A stretch of 64,000 nucleotides of DNA from Pseudomaricurvus alkylphenolicus (GTDB lineage Bacteria > Pseudomonadota > Gammaproteobacteria > Pseudomonadales > Cellvibrionaceae). How positions within the stretch are numbered: position 1 is the first letter of the stretch; each line of letters starts with the position of its first letter. The notes below the pieces were generated by a model. It was not told where the DNA came from. It worked only from the letters and a program-made list of their open reading frames with translations, and ran no database searches. Position numbers and translations under genes: made by a program. Of this stretch, positions 25,519-34,044 are shown in pieces. The stretch lies in the NCBI RefSeq assembly GCF_011683955.1, contig NZ_JAAQPI010000004.1, forward strand, positions 372,001 to 436,000, in the 5' to 3' direction.

Positions 25519-26805
25519 GTGAAGACTTTTCCCAGTTTGATTACCCGCCGCCAGCTGATAAAGGCAGCGACAGTCGCTACCGCCGCCGATGCAGCCGGTT
25601 CGGTTCTGACGTCGACGGCGGGCGTTGCGCGCTCCGCCCACTCGCCCTATTTCAAGTCGCTGCAGGGGGCATTGGACCGTGCCGGCCTGCACCGCCCGAC
25701 GCTGGTCATCGACAAGGACCGGTTCGTCGAGAATATCCGCACATTGCGCACTCACTGGTCCAACGATATTCACTATCGAGCAGTCACCAAGTCGCTGCCC
25801 GCCTATGGATTGATCGAAACCATTCTGGAGCAGACACAGAGCCAACGATTGATGGTGTTTCACCAGCCATTTTTAAACTCGGTAGCGAAACGCTGGCCAG
25901 AGGTTAACTGCCTGCTGGGCAAACCGATGCCGGTGGGTGCCGTAGATCAGTTTTACCGATCTCATCAACCCTCCGCTTTTGACCCTGCCCGGCAGGTGCA
26001 ATGGCTGGTGGACTCGATGCCAAGACTGATCCAGTATCGCGATTTTGCCGAAAGTCGCAAGCTCAACCTGAGCATCAATCTGGAAATCGACGTGGGTTTT
26101 CATCGCGGTGGCTTTTCCAGTCCCGCGGAGATGCGCCAGGCCCTGCTGCTCATTCAAAAAAGCCCTGGTCTGAACTTCAGTGGTTTTATGGGTTACGACG
26201 GCCACATCTCCATCTTCCCCCAGTTTGTTGGGCAACCGGAAAAAAGTCTGCCGGAAACAGATCGGCGCTACCGGGCGTTTGTCGAAGCAGCCAGGAAATC
26301 ACTGGATAGTCAATGGGATGAGCAGGCCATGACACTGAATACCGGTGGCAGCACCACCTATCAACTTTATCGTCGTGGTCGGGAAGTGACCGTGGCCAAT
26401 GATATTGCCGTGGGTTCCGGGCTGATCAAACCTCGCTTTTGTGACGCCACCCTGGGCGATCACCAGGAGGCAGTATTTATAGCCACTCCGGTGCTGAAAA
26501 CCTCGCCAAGTGTCGACATACCAGGGCACGCCCCTGAAACCGGAAAACGTATGACCCTGTTTACCTATGGTGGCAAGTGGATGGCTGAGGTGGCCTCGCC
26601 CCAGGGACTGGAAAACCACCCTGTTTACGGCCGCTCCAGCAACCAGGATATGTTTACGGCGCCGCTGGGCACGCCCATTTTTATGGATGACCGGGTGTTC
26701 CTGCGCCCCAGCCAGACAGAAGGTGTACTGCTACAGTTTGGCGATATCGCGGTTTACCAACAGGGAGAGATTCGGGAGTTCTGGCCCACGTTGCAAACGT
26801 CCTGA
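25519..26805 (+). CDS. Tat-exported alanine-racemase-like PLP enzyme (DSD1/D-threonine aldolase family)
   Basis: 428 residues from a GTG at 25519 with GGAG 6 nt before it; an ATG 12 nt earlier is possible. The N-terminus has a twin-arginine signal, ITRRQLIKAATVA, so the folded, PLP-loaded protein would be exported. The fold-type III barrel shows RPTLVIDKDRFVENI, the PLP lysine in YRAVTKSLPAYG, and NLEIDVGFHRGGF, as in D-serine dehydratase (DSD1) and D-threonine aldolase. These enzymes cleave or dehydrate D-hydroxy amino acids. Nine bases after the metallohydrolase stop, so one transcript. Periplasmic location for this family is unusual. Confidence 0.75.
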   Translation: MKTFPSLITRRQLIKAATVATAADAAGSVLTSTAGVARSAHSPYFKSLQGALDRAGLHRPTLVIDKDRFVENIRTLRTHWSNDIHYRAVTKSLPAYGLIETILEQTQSQRLMVFHQPFLNSVAKRWPEVNCLLGKPMPVGAVDQFYRSHQPSAFDPARQVQWLVDSMPRLIQYRDFAESRKLNLSINLEIDVGFHRGGFSSPAEMRQALLLIQKSPGLNFSGFMGYDGHISIFPQFVGQPEKSLPETDRRYRAFVEAARKSLDSQWDEQAMTLNTGGSTTYQLYRRGREVTVANDIAVGSGLIKPRFCDATLGDHQEAVFIATPVLKTSPSVDIPGHAPETGKRMTLFTYGGKWMAEVASPQGLENHPVYGRSSNQDMFTAPLGTPIFMDDRVFLRPSQTEGVLLQFGDIAVYQQGEIREFWPTLQTS

Positions 26806-26815
26806 AAACCCTGAT

Positions 26816-28789
26816 TTATTGCACTTCCGACAACCAGACATCATAACGGCTGACGGCGCGCTTGAAGAACGCCGTCATGCTTTCCCGTTCGGTCGGGAGT
26901 CGAACATTGGCCTTGTCCCTGCTCCAGGCAAACCCCTTATCCGCCATTTTGCGCAGCAGCTTAAGAGACTTTTTTTCTCGCCAGACGGTGCCACCCGGTT
27001 TCAGATAGATGGGGCTGCTATGAGCCATCAGCTCAATGCCTTCCGGTGTCAGCGTTTGCCAGGTTTGATAGGGCAGGCGTTTTGAAGACAGTGCTCGCAC
27101 GGCAATCCAGCCACCTTGCTCAACATCCATGCGGTGCTTTAAAGACAGCATCCGCTCTTTGCCCGGGTTCTGCATCGACGTGATGACCCGGCCGTTGTGA
27201 ATAAGCTCTAGGGAATCAACAGGCAGAAAAGACTCTACCCGGGCGTCGATAAGGATCTCGCCGGTTTGCGTTAAGGTATCGCCGATACCCAGAATTTGTA
27301 TACCTTGAGTCACGTTAAGATCCAGCATAGGCCCGGTGGTGACAAACGTTTTGCCGGCACGCACCGAGTCAATCCAGCCTTGATAGCTTTTGTCATCGCC
27401 CGCACGGGCATAGGTTCGAACCGAACCAACCGTTTGCAGATTCATCATCTTATCCGTGCCGGCGACGGCCGGCATGGGGATACCCGCATTCAAGAGAGCA
27501 TAGTAAAGCTGTGACGCAGAATATCCTTTGTGGTAAGGCGCAAACGGATTGCCCCACACCATCAGCTCCACCGCATCCAGCTTGCCCAGGACAGCATCCG
27601 CTGCCAGCTCTCCGGGATGCAAGGGCAGATGTGCGGCTGCGACAAAACCACCCTGGGCTCGGACCACGTCGGACTGCATGGCAATCAGCGGAAAATCATA
27701 ACCCCCGGGAACGCCCTCTCCGGGTCCACCCCAGGACATGGGATAAACCAGACGTTTTAAATTAAGCAGCACGGCATGGCCAAGAAAACCGTGCCGCAGC
27801 TCCTCGTTGACAAAAACCTGATGCTCTCCATTCAAACTGAGATGAGGAACGCCTGTAAAATGCTCGGCATTGGTTCTCAATGATCCCCACTGTGTCGCCA
27901 GCACATTGGCTACATTCAGCCCCTCACCCGAAGCCTCCAGCAACGCCGTTGTCGGATCGAGAAAATGAATATGCGTATCACCTGATCGCCATCCACGGGT
28001 GTTCATATTCACCCAACGCTGCAGCTGTAGATCAAACTGCTGACTGCCCGCTTGAACCTGGATCACAGTTTCCAGCGGGACATATTCCATGCCCCTTTCC
28101 AGGCGCAGGTGATATTGCCCGGCGGGAAGTTGAGCACTAAATTCTCCAGGCACATACGAATACTGCCGACCGGCGATCACCACACCGGCACCAACATCCT
28201 GTCGCCATCCGGTCGGCACCGTGCGTCGACGTCCTTCAGGCACCCAGCTGGTGCCGTTTTGATCTTGCAGGCTGATGCGAGAGGCGACCGATTGCCCCTC
28301 ACTTTGCACACGAAATGTCACTGCATAGTGTGGTTGCGGTGACGGGGGAACGGGCAAAATCACGTCGTCGGGCATGGTCGAAGAATAGTTCAACCCAGCG
28401 ATTTTCCAGCCTTGTTCGCGTCGTACCAGATCGAGCGACATGGCCAGCACAGCCATATCGCCATCACCCAGATAGATTATGAGTGGGCCGAGCCTCGCTT
28501 TGTCACCCTGTTGTTGCAGGCGTGCATGTTGTTGGCGTATACCGGAAATTTCCACCCCGGTGGGAAGAACGCTTTGCAGAAATTGATGCTTATTCAGCGT
28601 AATGGGGCCGGTAAAGCCTCCGCCCGCTACGGTAAAGTCCGGATCAATCAGCGCTTCAACTTCGTCGCTGTAGCCACTGAGCAGTGCCGACACAAAAATC
28701 GATGCAACCTGCTCCGGGTGGTGAGGCCCGGAGCTGTCATGTGCCAGCGCCGATGCTGCGATCAGCAGCAACAGGCACAATACCCTCAA
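26816..28789 (-). CDS. Second CehA/McbA family exported metallohydrolase
   Basis: 657 residues from a TTG at 28789 that overlaps the upstream stop (TTGA) and starts a clean signal peptide, LRVLCLLLLIAASALAHDSS. After a 120-residue N-terminal domain that resembles SnoaL-like or DUF4440 folds (EQVASIFVSALLSGYSDEVE) comes a beta-rich region and then the metal domain: WRSGDTHIHFLDPTT (HxH), AAAHLPLHPGELAADA, and PAVAGTDKMM. The metal domain is shared with the plus-strand gene that ends only 10 bp away, so two relatives face each other. It is the last gene of the nine-gene operon. Substrate unknown. Confidence 0.72.
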   Translation of the reverse strand: MRVLCLLLLIAASALAHDSSGPHHPEQVASIFVSALLSGYSDEVEALIDPDFTVAGGGFTGPITLNKHQFLQSVLPTGVEISGIRQQHARLQQQGDKARLGPLIIYLGDGDMAVLAMSLDLVRREQGWKIAGLNYSSTMPDDVILPVPPSPQPHYAVTFRVQSEGQSVASRISLQDQNGTSWVPEGRRRTVPTGWRQDVGAGVVIAGRQYSYVPGEFSAQLPAGQYHLRLERGMEYVPLETVIQVQAGSQQFDLQLQRWVNMNTRGWRSGDTHIHFLDPTTALLEASGEGLNVANVLATQWGSLRTNAEHFTGVPHLSLNGEHQVFVNEELRHGFLGHAVLLNLKRLVYPMSWGGPGEGVPGGYDFPLIAMQSDVVRAQGGFVAAAHLPLHPGELAADAVLGKLDAVELMVWGNPFAPYHKGYSASQLYYALLNAGIPMPAVAGTDKMMNLQTVGSVRTYARAGDDKSYQGWIDSVRAGKTFVTTGPMLDLNVTQGIQILGIGDTLTQTGEILIDARVESFLPVDSLELIHNGRVITSMQNPGKERMLSLKHRMDVEQGGWIAVRALSSKRLPYQTWQTLTPEGIELMAHSSPIYLKPGGTVWREKKSLKLLRKMADKGFAWSRDKANVRLPTERESMTAFFKRAVSRYDVWLSEVQ

Positions 28790-30696
28790 GGAAAGTTCCA
28801 GCCCAGAGCATTCCAATGATTGAGGTATAACATCAGCAGCCCAACGAATACCACGGTTGAAAGAGAAGTGATGGAGGTCAGCCAACCTTGCGGCAGCCAC
28901 GTTCGCTTGAAGGCGCCCAGCAGATACAACGCGACCAGACCGAAGACAATAAACGGTATCGTCAAATACCAATAGGCGAAACCCGGAATGGATTGTTGCA
29001 GCACCTGCTCCGGTGTCGAGGAGGCCGCGAGCATAAAGCCCATCATGCCGTAAGCGCTGAGACCACTGGCCAGTGTCAGCAATGCCAGGCCCAGTGCCTG
29101 CTTACCGTTGCCTTTACGGTAATTGGAAACCATCAAGCTGATCAAAATCAGTGTCAACACGATAAAAATAATGACCATGCCGAAAAACGCAAACTGGTTG
29201 AAGCCCTGAGTATCCGCTGTAGACAACTTGAATGCGGTGACAAACGGGAAACTGCCCATATTCATATTAAGCTGACCGTCTTCACCGCGCCAGAAATACA
29301 TCAACTCACCGGTCAATCGATTTTGGAACAGTCCAGTTTCTTTGGTCGGCAGGTATTCACCGGCTCCGAGCCGCCCTTTGACGATCAGACTGCCGGTACC
29401 GGAGTCCTTAACGGCAAACTCCGAGACCAACTGCAGCGTACGCTCGACGCTGGTAAAGGCCCAGCGATAGTGGCGATACTGTCCGGCGTATTGCGCGAGG
29501 CTTTTGTCTGTCGCTTTATCTCCTTGTTCAAAAGCAACCGGCTCAAAACCGGAACCCGCGACCAGTTTGGGTACAAGTGTACGGGCAAGGAATTCCCGCG
29601 CCTGGGGACCAGGCGCGGAGAGAAAGCCCATATAGATGCCCAGATCATGTTCGCGCGACAGAATCAAGTCGGTGTGATGCGTGCCGCCATCACCACCGTG
29701 GCCGACAAAGCGTATACCGGCGATATCCTTTTCAGCAAAAATAATGGCGATACCCGGTATGGATTCGTGAGCCGCTCTGGTGTCGGCTATCATCGTATCC
29801 ACCGACGTGCGGCTGAGCAGGCGCACGCCATCGTCGGCCACGCCACCACTCAGGATCATGCGCCCGAATTTTGCCATATCGGGCAATGTGGACAAGACTC
29901 GCCCGGCCGGATAGGTACGCAGGTTATAAGTGGGTTTGGGCGCTCTGATTACACCATCTTTGACATACAACCCCGGTACCAGTTTTTCGGCAAAGGCGCC
30001 TGGTTCCGGATGTTCCGCGGTGGTTCCGTACATGCCGAGAGGCTCCAGCACCTGTGTGCGCAGAAACTCGTGATAGGGAACTCCGGCGGCTCGTTCAATA
30101 ACGTAACCCAACAGGGCGATACCGTAGTTGGAATAGCTGGCATAGGTACCCGGCGGTGCAATCAACTGCGGATAAGTCTGAGCCAATTGCTCACCCCAGC
30201 TGCGGGAGTCCTCGGCGAAACCGGCGCCGGTGGCGAGCCAGCGCTCTTCAAAACCCGCCTCGTGGCGAGCGAGATCCCGCAGCGTAATGGCGCGACTGCC
30301 GGGATACGTGGGCAGGGTAAAGTCCAGATGACGATTGGCATCATCGTCCAGAGACAGTAAACCCATTTCCTGGGCGCGCATCAGGGCCACGGCCACAAAG
30401 GTCTTGGAAATGGAAGCGATGGGAATGGTATCGTCCACCTGCAGTGGCACCTGGCCGTCTTTGTCGCTATATCCGTAGGCCTTGACCAGAGCATTGCCCT
30501 TGGAGGAAAACACCGCCAGACTGAGACCGGGAACATGGTCGCGCTGACGCAGTGCCTCGACCGCACCGTCAATATAGCCAATTTGCGCGGGGCTCAGCGC
30601 CGCATTGATCTGGCTGTTTTGATCGCCATAAGCAAGCAAAGACAGACACCCCGTCAGTGCCACACTCAACCATCGACTGATCAGACTTTTCATCAT
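28786..30696 (-). CDS. S12 (beta-lactamase-like) serine hydrolase with membrane tail
   Basis: 636 residues. Signal peptide MMKSLISRWLSVALTGCLSLLAYG, then a class C beta-lactamase/esterase fold: SISK (catalytic Ser and Lys) near residue 95, YSNYG near 190, and HGGDGG near 335. The last about 130 residues hold four hydrophobic helices (FFGMVIIFIVLTLILISLMV, then three more), so the domain is membrane-anchored with its active site in the periplasm. Such S12 enzymes are D-amino peptidases, esterases or beta-lactamases. A paralogue with the same layout and a matching C-terminus (LGWN) is encoded at 44.9 kb. Confidence 0.82.
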   Translation of the reverse strand: MMKSLISRWLSVALTGCLSLLAYGDQNSQINAALSPAQIGYIDGAVEALRQRDHVPGLSLAVFSSKGNALVKAYGYSDKDGQVPLQVDDTIPIASISKTFVAVALMRAQEMGLLSLDDDANRHLDFTLPTYPGSRAITLRDLARHEAGFEERWLATGAGFAEDSRSWGEQLAQTYPQLIAPPGTYASYSNYGIALLGYVIERAAGVPYHEFLRTQVLEPLGMYGTTAEHPEPGAFAEKLVPGLYVKDGVIRAPKPTYNLRTYPAGRVLSTLPDMAKFGRMILSGGVADDGVRLLSRTSVDTMIADTRAAHESIPGIAIIFAEKDIAGIRFVGHGGDGGTHHTDLILSREHDLGIYMGFLSAPGPQAREFLARTLVPKLVAGSGFEPVAFEQGDKATDKSLAQYAGQYRHYRWAFTSVERTLQLVSEFAVKDSGTGSLIVKGRLGAGEYLPTKETGLFQNRLTGELMYFWRGEDGQLNMNMGSFPFVTAFKLSTADTQGFNQFAFFGMVIIFIVLTLILISLMVSNYRKGNGKQALGLALLTLASGLSAYGMMGFMLAASSTPEQVLQQSIPGFAYWYLTIPFIVFGLVALYLLGAFKRTWLPQGWLTSITSLSTVVFVGLLMLYLNHWNALGWNFP

Positions 30697-30697
30697 A

Positions 30698-31690
30698 TTA
30701 ACCTCCCCAGACGGACGATGAGTTCAGCAGGTACTCACCGTTCTTAATAGTGTAGTTGTCATCCCGATCCTCGGAAAAATGCAGGGGCGCGTCCAGATCC
30801 ACAAAGGAACACTGAGACGCAACCACCAGCGCCGGCGCCATGGCCAGCGAGGTGCCAAACATGCATCCCACCATCGGAATCAGATCGTATTTTGGAGCAA
30901 GCTCCAGGATATTCAGTGCCTCGGTCAAGCCGCCGCACTTGTCGAGCTTGATATTCACGTAACGGTAGCGCCCGTGCATTTGCGGTAAGTCCGCCGAGGA
31001 ATGAAAACTCTCATCGGCACACAAGGGAGCCGGCAATGCCATGTTTTCCAGCGGCTGGTCAGCGGCCGCTGGCAGCGGCTGTTCGATCAGTGCGATACCA
31101 ACCTCGTCCAGGACGGGCGCCAGGTCTTGGGTCAGCTCCGGAGTCCAACCCTCGTTGGGATCAATTGAGAGCCGCGCATCGGGGCGTGCCGCACGAACGG
31201 CGCGCAGGTTTTGTGCGTTCTGCAGAGGCCCCAGTTTGAGTTTCAGGGTACTGAACGCCTGGAACTCCCTGGCCTTCTCTGCCATCTTGTCGGTCTCGCC
31301 CAGCACGACGGTCATCGCTGTGGCCAGACGCTCGGGTTTTTGCAGACCAAGCTTATCCCATATGGACACACCTTCCTCTTTGCATTCCAGGTCCCAAAGA
31401 GCACAATCAATACCATTGCGGGCCGCACCCGGAGGCAGCGACTCCAGCAACTGCTGGCGGCTCAGATCCTGTTGCAACTCGGACCGGATACCGCGAATCT
31501 GTTCACAGACACTGTCTACCGACTCGCCATAGTGTGCCGTGGGGCAGCATTCGCCCCGGCCGATAACGCCGTTGCGTGTCAGCTCCACGACCACCAGCTG
31601 CGCCTGGCTATAGGTGCCGCGGGAGACCACAATGGGATCTTTCATCTCCCAGGATTCCACGTATAGTTTTAAATCTATTGCCACAACCAC
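30698..31690 (-). CDS. Dipeptide epimerase (enolase superfamily)
   Basis: 330 residues. The enolase-superfamily barrel residues are in place: catalytic Lys in STLKLKLG (KxK), metal ligands Asp in SIDPNEGW, Glu in LIEQPLP and Asp in CADESF, and the second catalytic Lys in NIKLDKCGG. This two-lysine pattern is that of L-Ala-D/L-Glu epimerases and other dipeptide epimerases, which invert the second residue of a dipeptide, often one from peptidoglycan. It lies between the serine hydrolase (1 nt) and the DUF819 membrane protein (6 nt), suggesting use of D-residue peptides. Confidence 0.88.
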   Translation of the reverse strand: MVVAIDLKLYVESWEMKDPIVVSRGTYSQAQLVVVELTRNGVIGRGECCPTAHYGESVDSVCEQIRGIRSELQQDLSRQQLLESLPPGAARNGIDCALWDLECKEEGVSIWDKLGLQKPERLATAMTVVLGETDKMAEKAREFQAFSTLKLKLGPLQNAQNLRAVRAARPDARLSIDPNEGWTPELTQDLAPVLDEVGIALIEQPLPAAADQPLENMALPAPLCADESFHSSADLPQMHGRYRYVNIKLDKCGGLTEALNILELAPKYDLIPMVGCMFGTSLAMAPALVVASQCSFVDLDAPLHFSEDRDDNYTIKNGEYLLNSSSVWGG

Positions 31691-31696
31691 ATCTTC

Positions 31697-32833
31697 CTAA
31701 AATTTTCCAACCAACCAGGTGACGCCGACGCCGAGGAAATTGGCCACGGCGTAACCGAACAAGCCCACCAGCAAACCGGGTAACACCAAATGATGCCAAC
31801 CGCGACTGGCAGCCATGCCCGCCGCCGTCGGCGGGCCCAGAACACAGGCATTGGATGCCACCAGCAGTGCAGCGAGATCGACTTTAAACCAACGCCCCAA
31901 GACCAGCAGCACACCAACATGAATCCCCAATACCAATGCATAGTAAAGCAGCGCATAGAGAGAACCGCCGAACAGCCCACCCAGATCCACAGAGGCACCG
32001 GTTACCAGAAAAAAAGCGTACATCATCACCATGGCCATTTTATCTTCGTGGACGATGTATTGGCGTGATGCCGGAAAACTGCTGGCCAGCGCCACGGTAA
32101 TGACCGTAATCACCAGAATACGATATTTCTCTATCCCGAGGATTTGGCTCAGAACGCCACTGACCCAGACAATGGCGCTGGCAACCGCCAGGGCGAGCAT
32201 AATGGAGACAACGGCGGGCAATTTTGCCGCGGCCACTTGATCCGCGTCGTGCAACCGCGAAGCCTCGGCTTCCGCATCCATGGTCGCCGAGGGGACTATC
32301 GCCCGCAGCAGAGTTGAAGAACACATCACAAACAACAGCGACAGAAACACAACGCCGATAATGACATCCGCCGTCAGTGCCCCGGCGTAGAGCGGGCTGT
32401 CCGCAAAACCCACGGCCTCGGAAACTGCAAAAAAATTCATAGAGCCGCCAATCAGTGTTGCTGTTACCACACCCGCCAGCTCCGCGGCGTCGTCCTGCAG
32501 AGGCAGTGCCATATACACCGTCAAGACGCCGGCAAGGGTTCCCAGCATGGCCACACCAAACGCGGGTAACAAACCGCGGGCGGTTTGCCACAGCATGCGA
32601 ACATCGGATTTCATCAGGAACAACGTGATTGCAAGCGGCAAAAGAACCAGCACGATCGCATCATCAATACTGTTGTGCTCGGGAACCACATTCAAGGTGG
32701 AGAGCAATGCCCCGGCGACCAACATCACCAGGGCACCCGGAATCTGCCGCCCCAGTCGACTGTGGTCGATAGCCAAACCGATTGCACTGCTGGCGCAGAC
32801 CAGGGTCAGCATAAAAAAGTCGTCATTGGTCAC
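31697..32833 (-). CDS. DUF819 family membrane protein, possible transporter
   Basis: 378 residues from a GTG at 32833 overlapping the previous stop (GTGA); GGGGGA lies just upstream. About ten hydrophobic helices run through the protein (MLTLVCASSAIGLAI, GALVMLVAGALLSTL, LLPLAITLFLM and others). DUF819/YjcL proteins have no proven substrate but are often found beside dipeptide epimerases, as here (next gene, 6 nt), so uptake of a dipeptide or its product is a reasonable guess. Confidence 0.78.
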   Translation of the reverse strand: MTNDDFFMLTLVCASSAIGLAIDHSRLGRQIPGALVMLVAGALLSTLNVVPEHNSIDDAIVLVLLPLAITLFLMKSDVRMLWQTARGLLPAFGVAMLGTLAGVLTVYMALPLQDDAAELAGVVTATLIGGSMNFFAVSEAVGFADSPLYAGALTADVIIGVVFLSLLFVMCSSTLLRAIVPSATMDAEAEASRLHDADQVAAAKLPAVVSIMLALAVASAIVWVSGVLSQILGIEKYRILVITVITVALASSFPASRQYIVHEDKMAMVMMYAFFLVTGASVDLGGLFGGSLYALLYYALVLGIHVGVLLVLGRWFKVDLAALLVASNACVLGPPTAAGMAASRGWHHLVLPGLLVGLFGYAVANFLGVGVTWLVGKF

Positions 32834-34044
32834 AGTTCCCCCTCCCTTCCACTTCCACTTCCACTTCCACCAGTTTCGACCGGAGCCAACAGTGAGCGAA
32901 TAGAGATCTGTTCCTGTTTGCGGCCATCGGCCGTGGCATAGCATTCCAGCTGCCCACCTCCCGGAGAAACGGAAGAGGCCGTTGTGAAGAATGTCGTCGG
33001 GTCCAATATTTCCGGCGACCAGACGCCGGTTTCCTGCAACTGGCCAGACAGTGCCATCAAGGCCACCGCAACGGCCGGCACCGCTGTCGACTGCTCCATG
33101 GATATGGTGGTCTGGTTTTCGAAACGAATACCGCGTTGCTGCAACTGAACGTCAATCACCATGCCACTATAGGGCGTGCTGTCTGCCTGGTTGAACCAGC
33201 GACTCTTGCTCAGTTGATCCCAGGCATCCGCAATCGACGCCAATCGACCCTGATGCACCTCCCGACACAGTCTCCAGGCTTCCCGGGTCAGTTCGGCATC
33301 GGTAAAACCGCCCAACAAGTTAGCGTCTATACCCAGACAGCGCTTGAGGGTATAGGGTTCGGGGTGACCCAGCTGTACCAGCTCCACCGCTCCCAGTGCT
33401 TCGGGAAACTCCACACGGCGTGGCTGCAACTGCTGCCATTGCGGAAACTCATCAAGGCCGGCAATCGCCGTTTCAAAACAGTGGTACATGTGTTCAAAGA
33501 TACCGGCGGTGAGGTCCCTCGGAGGAGCACACCAACAGATATCCGCCTTAATGCCCGCTGCAGCCAGTGCCAGGCCCGGTGGATTCTGACGGTGCAGATA
33601 CTCGGCCGCCATTTTCACCAATAGATTGGTAACACCCGGTGCGGCACCAGCACCGGTGACGGCGATAACACCCTGCTCCTGGGCGCGAGTATGCTGGGCC
33701 ATCAACTGCTCCATCGCGTCCCAGTCGTCACAGATATCGATGTAGTGAGTGCGCGACCGCAGCGCCGCTTCCATCACCGCCGGACCGATTTTAAAGAAAG
33801 GACCGGCAAAGTTGGCGACCACATCAATAACTGCAAATAACTCAGTGAGTTTTTCCTGTTCAGCCACCACATCGAGACTGACACAGCGCACACTGCCGTT
33901 TGACCAATGGTTTCGTTGCACCCAGGAAAACTCCCGATCAACAGCCAAAACCTGCAGCGATGGTGACGTGTTCAGCAGATAATCGATGGCCTGGCTGCCC
34001 TGGCTGCCAGCGGCACCGATGACCGCAATCTGACCTTTACTCAT
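32830..34044 (-). CDS. Saccharopine dehydrogenase family protein
   Basis: 404 residues with an N-terminal Rossmann motif GQIAVIGAAGSQGSQ, VDVVANFAGPFFKIGPAVM and VTGAGAAPGVTNLL, all typical of saccharopine/lysine-type reductases. Members form or split secondary amines between an amino acid and an aldehyde, or act on carboxynorspermidine. The C-terminus is a low-complexity GSGSGSG run produced by a 4-fold hexamer repeat. It overlaps the amino-acid permease by 8 nt and the DUF819 gene by 4 nt. Next to a class III aminotransferase it may handle an amino-aldehyde, but the substrate is not visible from sequence. Confidence 0.78.
   Translation of the reverse strand: MSKGQIAVIGAAGSQGSQAIDYLLNTSPSLQVLAVDREFSWVQRNHWSNGSVRCVSLDVVAEQEKLTELFAVIDVVANFAGPFFKIGPAVMEAALRSRTHYIDICDDWDAMEQLMAQHTRAQEQGVIAVTGAGAAPGVTNLLVKMAAEYLHRQNPPGLALAAAGIKADICWCAPPRDLTAGIFEHMYHCFETAIAGLDEFPQWQQLQPRRVEFPEALGAVELVQLGHPEPYTLKRCLGIDANLLGGFTDAELTREAWRLCREVHQGRLASIADAWDQLSKSRWFNQADSTPYSGMVIDVQLQQRGIRFENQTTISMEQSTAVPAVAVALMALSGQLQETGVWSPEILDPTTFFTTASSVSPGGGQLECYATADGRKQEQISIRSLLAPVETGGSGSGSGREGEL
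32846..32869. repeat. Hexanucleotide tandem repeat (CTTCCA)4
   Basis: Four exact copies of CTTCCA in the last codons of the saccharopine-dehydrogenase-like gene, coding Gly-Ser repeats. Copy changes would keep the reading frame. Confidence 0.9.

Noticed and set aside
28888-30360. 490-codon plus-strand open frame opposite the S12 hydrolase
   Set aside because: Composition (Gln, Arg, His, Gly rich) and exact overlap with a motif-bearing gene indicate an antisense shadow.
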